DNA of 11,860 bases from RGIG5472 sp051867615 (GTDB lineage Bacteria > Bacillota > Clostridia > Oscillospirales > Oscillospiraceae). The position numbers were made by a program, and so were the translations under genes. Below are positions 7,256 through 11,860 of this stretch, one piece after another. The stretch is from assembly GCA_051867615.1 (NCBI GenBank), contig JBJDYU010000040.1, forward strand, positions 1 to 11,860, given 5' to 3'. The notes under the pieces were generated by a model, which saw only the letters and a program-made list of their open reading frames with translations, did no database searches and was not told the DNA's origin. Positions within the stretch are counted from its first letter, which is position 1. Each line of letters begins with the position of its first letter.

Positions 7256-7942
7256 TCAGCTGCCCCACTTGTAGCCATAGCCCCAGACCGTGGTGATGTA
7301 GGCAGGATTGTTGGGATTGTCCTCGATCTTCAGCCTGAGCCGCCGGATGTTCACATCCACGATCTTCAGCTCTCCCAGATAGTCGCGGCCCCAGACCACG
7401 TCCAGGATCTCCTCCCGGGACAGGGCCTTGCCCGGGTTCTCCATGAACAGCTTCATAATGGAATACTCCACCTGCGTCAGCTTGACCCGACTGCCGTTTT
7501 TCTCCAGCGTCCGGTTGCGGGTGTTGAGCAGGAAGGGCGGCAGCTGGATCTCGCCGCTGTCGATCTCCGCGCCGCCGATGCGGCGGAACAGGGCGTCCAC
7601 CCGGGCGGTCAGCTCCGCCGGGGAAAAGGGCTTGGTCACATAGTCGTCCGCCCCGGTCATCAGGCCCGTCACCTTGTCCATCTCCTGGGTGCGGGCGGTG
7701 AGCATGATGATGCCGATCTGGGTATTGGAGGCGCGGATGCGGCGGCAGACCTCGAAGCCGTCGATGCCGGGCAGCATGATGTCCAGCAGCGCCACCCGGG
7801 TATCCGGATTGGCCTTCAGCTTCTCCAGCGCCTCTTCCCCGCTCTCCGCCTCCACCACCTCGTAGCCTGCCCGGCGGAGGTTGATGACGATGAAACTGCG
7901 GATGCTGGACTCGTCCTCCAGCACCAGTACTCGTTTGATCAT
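7256..7942 (-). CDS. OmpR/PhoB-family response regulator
   Basis: This is a DNA-binding response regulator of 228 residues. The receiver domain (about 3-118) has acidic residues E9 and D10, the phospho-accepting D54 (LLDIMLPGIDG), T82 (MLTA) and K104 (TKPFSP). The C-terminal winged-helix domain (about 130-226) includes the recognition helix region IVDVNIRRLRLKIE and the ending ITTVWGYGYKW typical of OmpR/PhoB proteins. The ATG at 7940-7942 is chosen because AAAGGA lies 7 bases upstream. A 28-residue extension reaching 8026 would overlap the lipoprotein gene and lacks receiver homology. It sits 19 bases after the lipoprotein stop and 29 bases before the kinase, so the three genes form one operon. 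Target genes are unknown; autoregulation is plausible. Confidence 0.95.
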   Translation of the reverse strand: MIKRVLVLEDESSIRSFIVINLRRAGYEVVEAESGEEALEKLKANPDTRVALLDIMLPGIDGFEVCRRIRASNTQIGIIMLTARTQEMDKVTGLMTGADDYVTKPFSPAELTARVDALFRRIGGAEIDSGEIQLPPFLLNTRNRTLEKNGSRVKLTQVEYSIMKLFMENPGKALSREEILDVVWGRDYLGELKIVDVNIRRLRLKIEDNPNNPAYITTVWGYGYKWGS

Positions 7943-7961
7943 GGGCACATCCTTTCTCCAA

Positions 7962-9296
7962 TCAGTTCTCTCCGCTGACCCATTCCGTGACGATGAGGCT
8001 GAACAGGGAGCGGACCCTATCCTCATTCAGCGACAGCCCCTCCGGCGCGGTCTCCAGCAGCTCCCCGGCGTAGACCGTGTGCTGCTGCGTCCGCAGGCGG
8101 AAGCGGTTTCCGCGGCTGGCCCGCAGCTCCCGGTTCTCGCCGGTGAAGGTATAGATCCGCAGGAACTCCGTCCGCGTATCGCCGCTGTTCCAGAAAAACA
8201 TGGCGCTGGTCTCATACATACTGGCCTCGCTTCGGTAGACCTCGACCTGGCCCCACCACTCCTCCGGCAGGAGGAGGTACCAGCCGTCCGAGCGGTCATG
8301 GTAGGTGCGGGCCACCGTCTGGGAAAGGCCTTGACCGTCGAACTGCCTCCACTCCACAATGACGCCGGCGCCGCCCTCCGGCGGCTCGGCCTCCTCCGGA
8401 ACGGGCAGCTCCGTCACGCCGTCGTTGTCGATGTCCGTGGGAAACAGCTCCCGCCAGGGAGCGTTCTCCGTGGTATAGCCCGTGGTGGCGTTCACCGTCA
8501 GGTTCACCAGGTCTCCGTCATCCTCCCAGCGCAGCACGTCCGTCATGGCGGTGCTGCCGTCCGCGGAAACGCCCACGGCGAACAGGGCGGGAACGCCGCC
8601 CTTCAAATAACCGGAGACCACCCGGCCTCCCGTCAGCTCCGCCACGGTGGAGGAAAGCTGGACGGAGGAGCTGACCTCCAGCGCGCCGCTCTGGGCCACC
8701 CGGTAGCACTCCGCCACACAGCGCTCCTCCGGCCCGCTGCGCAGCAGCACCAGCCCATGCCCGCCCTCGTCCAGCACATAGCGGGCGTAGGTGGTGCTGA
8801 GCAGCAGCACCGGCTTATCGCCCCGCAGGCCGTAGACCGTCAGCGCAGGGGTCTCCGCGCCGGCCCGCCAGCCCACCAGGATCTCCTGCACGCCGTTGCC
8901 GGTCAGGTCCGCGTAGGAAATGCTGTAAATGGAGGTACCGCTGCCCTCCAGCACCGCCGCCTGCCGGTAGCCGCTGCCGCGCATACGGAAGATATAGATC
9001 TTCAGGGGCTTTTCCTCCGCGCTCTTGCGCATGAAGATCAGTGCCTCCTCCGTGCCGTCGCCGTCCAGATCCACCATCTGCACCGGCTGCAGGTTGCTGC
9101 CGGAAATGGGGGCGGCATACTCCGCGCCGGCCGCGATGAGGGCGTTGATCTGCTCCTCCAGGTCCTGATACTGCTCCGGCATCTGGGGCAGGGCGTACAG
9201 CTCGCTGACAGGGCTTGCGAAAAGGCAGCCCGTGGCCGTGAAAAGAAGCGTCAGGAGCATCGCCGCCAGGATCACTTTCTCCGCCGCCCGCTTCAT
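7962..9296 (-). CDS. Lipoprotein with FG-GAP/VCBS-like DxDxDG motifs, co-operonic with two-component system
   Basis: I recognise no exact family. The 444-residue product starts MKRAAEKVILAAM, has a hydrophobic signal segment (about 7-20) and a lipobox-like TATGC with C24, so it should be a membrane-anchored extracellular lipoprotein. After the anchor come short aspartate loops resembling integrin/VCBS calcium sites: DLDGDGTEE (76-84, D76, D78, D80), DLTGNGVQEIL (130-140) and DIDNDGVTELPV (288-299). They are set among beta-rich stretches, suggesting a partial beta-propeller. The ATG (9294-9296) has AAAGGAGG 8 bases upstream; a longer frame reaching 9581 is antisense tRNA and is rejected. An extended -10 promoter lies upstream, and the regulator gene starts 19 bases downstream. 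A role as accessory sensor for the kinase is inferred from position only. Confidence 0.85.
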   Translation of the reverse strand: MKRAAEKVILAAMLLTLLFTATGCLFASPVSELYALPQMPEQYQDLEEQINALIAAGAEYAAPISGSNLQPVQMVDLDGDGTEEALIFMRKSAEEKPLKIYIFRMRGSGYRQAAVLEGSGTSIYSISYADLTGNGVQEILVGWRAGAETPALTVYGLRGDKPVLLLSTTYARYVLDEGGHGLVLLRSGPEERCVAECYRVAQSGALEVSSSVQLSSTVAELTGGRVVSGYLKGGVPALFAVGVSADGSTAMTDVLRWEDDGDLVNLTVNATTGYTTENAPWRELFPTDIDNDGVTELPVPEEAEPPEGGAGVIVEWRQFDGQGLSQTVARTYHDRSDGWYLLLPEEWWGQVEVYRSEASMYETSAMFFWNSGDTRTEFLRIYTFTGENRELRASRGNRFRLRTQQHTVYAGELLETAPEGLSLNEDRVRSLFSLIVTEWVSGEN

Positions 9297-9347
9297 ACGC
9301 TTTCCCTCCTTTGCCCTTCGCCGCAGCGCATACTCTGTTATCATAGT

Positions 9348-9356
9348 ATTATAGCA
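9348..9356 (-). promoter_or_regulatory. Extended -10 promoter of the lipoprotein-regulator-kinase operon
   Basis: The minus strand reads TGC followed by a perfect TATAAT (9348-9353), an extended -10. A weak -35 (TCTACA at 9373-9378, spacer 19) may contribute. It lies about 50 bases before the lipoprotein ATG and is divergent from the tRNA promoter. Confidence 0.6.
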
Positions 9357-9439
9357 CGCCCTTTTCGTTTTGTGTAGACGAATTTCACTTTTCCCGACGC
9401 CATTTCCCACCATCCGCAGAATTTCTCCCCTGTTGCCGC

Positions 9440-9468
9440 TTGCATTTTCCCGCGGCGCATGGTATGCT
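9440..9468 (+). promoter_or_regulatory. Promoter of tRNA-Leu
   Basis: TTGCAT (9440-9445), a 17-base spacer and TATGCT (9463-9468) stand 12 bases before the first base of the mature tRNA. This is the spacing expected of a stable-RNA promoter. Confidence 0.7.
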
Positions 9469-9480
9469 AAACAAGTATTC

Positions 9481-9567
9481 GCCGGTGTGTTGGAATTGGT
9501 AGACGAGGCGGACTCAAAATCCGTTGGTGGCGACATCGTGTGGGTTCGAGTCCCACCACCGGCACCA
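9481..9567 (+). tRNA. tRNA-Leu (anticodon CAA)
   Basis: An 87-base tRNA with a perfect 7-bp acceptor stem (9481-9487 with 9557-9563), discriminator A (9564) and encoded CCA (9565-9567). The anticodon arm is GCGGA (9508-9512), loop CTCAAAA (9513-9519) and TCCGT (9520-9524), giving anticodon CAA at 9515-9517, which reads UUG. The long variable arm (about 9525-9540) is the class II mark of tRNA-Leu. The T loop TTCGAGT is at about 9545-9551. It has its own promoter and a terminator 2 bases downstream, so it is a single-gene unit. Confidence 0.96.
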
Positions 9568-9568
9568 G

Positions 9569-9621
9569 AACTGGACTCCAATTATGATACAATGGGTATC
9601 ATAGTTGGTGTCCAGTTTTTT
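9569..9621 (+). terminator. Terminator of tRNA-Leu with 22-bp stem
   Basis: Arms 9569-9590 and 9596-9617 pair over 22 bases with one mismatch and one G-U pair around a 5-base loop (AATGG). The run of T at 9616-9621 and a second T-run (9624-9629) follow. It starts 2 bases after the tRNA CCA. The stem is unusually long for a terminator. Confidence 0.88.
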
Positions 9622-9715
9622 CGTTTTTTGTCGCAGAATTATGGAAATGAAAAATGCTCGACAAATCCTTAAATTCACACAATACCATGAATTGCCCGCT
9701 CAGGAAGGAATGTAT

Positions 9716-10750
9716 ATGATGGAATTGCACGAAGCATATAATGAAGTGAAAAAAAGACTTGATGCAATAGATTTTTCAGCCCTGTGGGCGGGGTTTTATC
9801 CTCTCAAATTTGCTCTGTATAATGATACTGACTGCTATTTTAACGGGCGGTATATCGACAAGACCTCAGATTTTTTAGCCAACACTTCCATTCGATATCA
9901 TGGCGAGTATATCGCTATATGGAATCTTTCAGCGGAAACGGATGATATTGACAGGCTTGCAGCTTCTATAGTGCATGAGATGTTTCATGCGTTTCAGAAC
10001 ATTCGTGGCGAGAGCCGTTGGGCAAACGAAATAAACGCGCTTTTTAATTATAAATACTCGGCAGAGAACATCTCCTTAAAATTGGGCGAGGCAGCCTTGA
10101 TGGAGGACATACTTACCAAGAATAATATTTCCGCTTTTGCGGAACTTCTTGCTTTGCGCAAAATGCGGTCAGAGCTTTATCCGCAAGAGTACGACTATGA
10201 AGCAAGAATAGAACAGATTGAGGGAAGTGCGAACTATGTTGAATTAAATGCTTTGGCACAAATTGATCCGAAAAAGGCTGAACTTCAATGGCGGAAAATC
10301 CTTGCTGTGATCAACGACCCGAACGCTTATACGCCGGTACGGATTGTCTCATATTATGTCGGAGCGGCTTTTTTGAACTGCATCCAAAGGTGTTCCCGGT
10401 TTAACTACAACGATTTCAGTGCGGATACATTTGCTCAAAAGATAATTGAGAATGTAACGCCGGCAGAGCGGGAGTACCCGGTAAACACCGAAGTGGTAAA
10501 GTGTGTAAAAGAGTTTTATGACAACACAAACAAGATCATCCAAACTGCGCTGTCAAAAAATGAGGTGGTTTTAAGTGGCGAATATCCGCTGCGCGGTTTA
10601 AATATTTGGGACGCCCGATCGGATGGAAAATATGCAATATCCAACTTTTTTATCTCTTATTTGGACGGGGCGGAAGCGAAGGCTTTATACGGAGATTTTG
10701 TTGTAGAAATAGATAAGGACTACATAATTCACACGGCTTATTACCAATAA
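9716..10750 (+). CDS. HExxH zinc-metallopeptidase-like protein (AT-rich, orphan)
   Basis: I do not recognise a named family. With ATG 9716 the product has 344 residues. It carries IVHEMFHAFQ (HEMFH, 87-91), the HExxH zinc site, and about 80 residues later EGSANYVE (169-176). An EGxAxYxE segment supplies the third zinc ligand in many gluzincin (clan MA) peptidases. No signal peptide or membrane helix is seen, so it is probably cytosolic. AGGAAGGA (9702-9709) favours ATG 9716 or 9719; a longer frame back to a TTG at 9605 begins inside the tRNA terminator and is rejected. Base use is unlike its neighbours: 24 of 60 bases are G or C in row 9841 and 21 of 60 in row 10501, against 43 of 60 in row 6001. 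It probably arrived by transfer. The peptidase role is inferred; substrate is unknown. Confidence 0.82.
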   Translation: MMELHEAYNEVKKRLDAIDFSALWAGFYPLKFALYNDTDCYFNGRYIDKTSDFLANTSIRYHGEYIAIWNLSAETDDIDRLAASIVHEMFHAFQNIRGESRWANEINALFNYKYSAENISLKLGEAALMEDILTKNNISAFAELLALRKMRSELYPQEYDYEARIEQIEGSANYVELNALAQIDPKKAELQWRKILAVINDPNAYTPVRIVSYYVGAAFLNCIQRCSRFNYNDFSADTFAQKIIENVTPAEREYPVNTEVVKCVKEFYDNTNKIIQTALSKNEVVLSGEYPLRGLNIWDARSDGKYAISNFFISYLDGAEAKALYGDFVVEIDKDYIIHTAYYQ

Positions 10751-10905
10751 GCGCACGTAAACAGTTTCCGGTTTATCGAGAGCTTTCATTTATGGATGTA
10801 TTGGGATTCAAGGGCGCGCATCCCGAACTTTTTTAACAACACCTCGAATCTTGTAACGAAAGCTCGACAGGTGTACATTGATCATCAGAATTGGTCTTTA
10901 CTTTC

Positions 10906-10940
10906 AAAAAAGCCGCGGCCCGCTTGGGCCGCGGCTTTTC
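10906..10940. terminator. Bidirectional terminator, 14-bp stem
   Basis: Perfect arms 10908-10921 and 10926-10939 enclose the loop GCTT. The minus strand ends in six T (plus-strand A at 10906-10911) and the plus strand in TTTT. It sits between convergent transcription units: the metallopeptidase-like gene from the left and the deformylase operon from the right. The 157 bases between the metallopeptidase stop and this hairpin show no gene or repeat that I can support. Confidence 0.88.
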
Positions 10941-10980
10941 TAATAACGTCAAAACTTTTCCGGGGGCAGACACGGCGCTT

Positions 10981-11202
10981 TCAGCCCTGCTCGTCCAGAA
11001 ACCAGTTGGAGGGCAGTTCCCGGTCCTCACGCTCGGGATAATCCACGCCGAAGGTCTCCACCGTGACGCTCTCGATGATCTCGGGCATCACAGGCTCGTT
11101 GATCTCCAGCTGCTGGCGGGTGGGCACCGGGCGCAGGGGTACCTTTTCGATGCGCTCTGCGATGTACCGGCTGTTCCCGGTACCGGAGAAATATAAAATC
11201 AT
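10981..11202 (-). CDS. Short ORF with flavodoxin-like N-terminus, probably truncated or chimeric
   Basis: A 73-residue frame begins MILYFSGTGNSRYIAERI, the FMN phosphate-binding start of flavodoxins and of EFR1-type flavodoxin-ferredoxin proteins (S/T-G-T-G-N-S). Those proteins run to about 140-260 residues. From about residue 19 the sequence no longer looks like a flavodoxin: it becomes proline- and glutamate-rich, ending LPSNWFLDEQG, and no ferredoxin cysteines are present. It therefore looks like the start of a flavodoxin gene joined by deletion to the end of another gene, or a decayed copy. The ATG overlaps the deformylase stop as ATGA (11199-11202), so it is probably translated by coupling. 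It cannot form a normal FMN-binding fold. A bidirectional terminator follows after about 40 bases. Confidence 0.6.
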   Translation of the reverse strand: MILYFSGTGNSRYIAERIEKVPLRPVPTRQQLEINEPVMPEIIESVTVETFGVDYPEREDRELPSNWFLDEQG

Positions 11203-11609
11203 ATCAAAATCCCTTCGCAGTGGTCGATCTCATGCTGAATGATCTCCGCCGTCCAGCCGGTGAAGGTCTTGAGCCGTGTCTGGAACTTCTCGTTCTGCCA
11301 CTGCACCTTGATGGTCTGGAACCGCTTTGTGCGCCGCGTGCCGGTGAGGGACAGGCAGCCCTCCTCGGCCTCATACGCTCCGGACTGCCTGACGATGGCG
11401 GGATTGAACATGACCATGTATTCACCCTCGTTGTCGAAGGCGATGATGCGCTTGTTCACGCCGATCATATTCGCTGCCATGCCCACACAGCCATCCTTAT
11501 GGGCGGCCAATGTATCCAGCAGATCCTGCGCCACGCCAAGATCGCCTGCTGTGGCGGGCTCCGCCTTTTGAGCGAGGAAAACCTCGTCTTTGCATATTTC
11601 ACGGATCAT
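11199..11609 (-). CDS. def: Divergent peptide deformylase
   Basis: Peptide deformylase is a metalloenzyme that removes the formyl group from the initiator methionine. This short 136-residue protein has motif 2 EGCLS (83-87, metal ligand C85) and motif 3 QHEIDH (125-130, ligands H126 and H130, catalytic E127). Motif 1, normally GxGLAAxQ, reads CVGMAANM (41-48), so the oxyanion-stabilising glutamine position holds M48. Metal binding should remain, but activity may be altered. Such short variants occur in gut Clostridia as far as I recall. GGAGGAA lies upstream of the ATG (11607-11609), 15 bases after the hydrolase stop, and the stop overlaps the next ATG. It is likely a second, accessory deformylase, though no other def is visible here to compare. 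Confidence 0.85.
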   Translation of the reverse strand: MIREICKDEVFLAQKAEPATAGDLGVAQDLLDTLAAHKDGCVGMAANMIGVNKRIIAFDNEGEYMVMFNPAIVRQSGAYEAEEGCLSLTGTRRTKRFQTIKVQWQNEKFQTRLKTFTGWTAEIIQHEIDHCEGILI

Positions 11610-11624
11610 TTCCGTTCCTCCTCG

Positions 11625-11860
11625 TTATTTCCGCTTTGTCGTCTCCCTTTCCTCCCGCTGCGGTGCGAAGAAATGCTCCTTTGCATACGCAAAGTGCCGG
11701 TCGAATGCCTCCGCCGCCGCGGTACTGAGCGGCGTGTCCGGCTGCATCATGTCGAAAGCGTGCATATCCGTGTGGTAGACATTCAGCTCTGCTGGGACGC
11801 CGGCAGAGCGCAGCCGTTCAAAATAGCGGACGGTCTCGGCATAGAACGGCTCGCCATCGC
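11625..11860 (-). CDS. Alpha/beta hydrolase (Aes/HSL-like), C-terminal part only
   Basis: A minus-strand frame enters from the right edge and stops at TAA (11625-11627). Its last 78 residues contain GEPFYAETVRYFERL, then AGVPAELNVYHTDMHAFD. This matches the C-terminal pattern of alpha/beta hydrolase fold-3 esterases (Aes/hormone-sensitive lipase type), in which E/D-P-x-x-x-E-x-x-x-Y precedes V-Y-x-x-x-x-H-x-F. The catalytic histidine would be the H of DMHAFD (codon 11760-11762). The acid residue is probably in the GEP segment. The nucleophile elbow GxSxG lies outside the window. It is the first visible gene of the operon with the deformylase and the flavodoxin-like ORF. Confidence 0.8.
   Translation of the reverse strand, partial: DGEPFYAETVRYFERLRSAGVPAELNVYHTDMHAFDMMQPDTPLSTAAAEAFDRHFAYAKEHFFAPQREERETTKRK

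Noticed and set aside
5766..7274. Long plus-strand open frame of 502 codons opposite the histidine kinase
   Set aside because: Shadow frame with compositional bias (many H, Q, L, A) and no recognisable motif. All kinase motifs are on the minus strand.
7881..9377. Long plus-strand open frame of 498 codons opposite the lipoprotein
   Set aside because: Low-complexity antisense translation. The minus-strand gene has a promoter, ribosome binding site, signal peptide and operon context.
9297..9581. N-terminal extension of the lipoprotein frame to 9581
   Set aside because: It runs through the promoter and antisense through the tRNA-Leu gene, giving the familiar antisense-tRNA peptide (GAGGGTRTHT). 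The ATG at 9296 has a strong ribosome binding site and a signal peptide.
9605..9715. Longer start (TTG 9605 or ATG 9641) for the metallopeptidase-like gene
   Set aside because: TTG 9605 lies in the terminator stem and ATG 9641 has no ribosome binding site, while AGGAAGGA stands 6 bases before ATG 9716.
9541..10980. Integrated element with att sites at the tRNA-Leu 3' end
   Set aside because: I looked for a second copy of the tRNA 3' end downstream of the AT-rich gene and saw none, and there is no integrase in the window. Acquisition is suggested only by composition.

Overview
The window looks like the chromosome of a GC-rich Bacillota, most likely a gut-type Clostridia of the Oscillospiraceae sort. 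This is inferred from the Gram-positive style DUF1385-prmC pairing, strong AGGAGG-type ribosome binding sites and an OmpR/PhoR-type two-component pair in very GC-rich coding DNA. I could not run any search, so the taxonomy is an inference.

Layout. Bases 1-154 hold a probable transposase C-terminus, two copies of an 18-bp direct repeat, and the terminator of the main leftward gene block. From 155 to 5685 six genes run leftward, in transcription order DUF1385 membrane protein, prmC, recA, recX, rimO and pgsA. They are closely packed: rimO/pgsA share ATGA, recA/recX overlap by 11 bases, and DUF1385/prmC are 3 bases apart. This block covers translation-factor and ribosome modification, recombination and its control, and phospholipid head-group synthesis. 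From 5790 to 9296, also leftward, is a three-gene set: a lipoprotein with calcium-loop-like motifs, an OmpR-type response regulator and a membrane histidine kinase. It has its own extended -10 promoter and looks like one sensory operon.

At 9440-9621 is a self-contained rightward tRNA-Leu(CAA) unit with promoter, encoded CCA end and a very long terminator hairpin. Directly behind it, on the plus strand, is an AT-rich orphan gene for a HExxH zinc-metallopeptidase-like protein. Its composition differs sharply from everything to its left, which suggests horizontal acquisition. A 14-bp bidirectional terminator (10906-10940) separates it from a second leftward, GC-rich operon that enters from the right edge: an alpha/beta hydrolase C-terminus, a divergent peptide deformylase, and a short ORF that starts like a flavodoxin but soon loses resemblance.

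Most of the window is ordinary core genome. The parts worth attention are the lipoprotein plus two-component operon, the AT-rich metallopeptidase gene behind tRNA-Leu, the deformylase lacking its usual catalytic glutamine, the flavodoxin-like chimera, and the repeats at the left edge. I do not see a convincing wholly new defence or mobile system.
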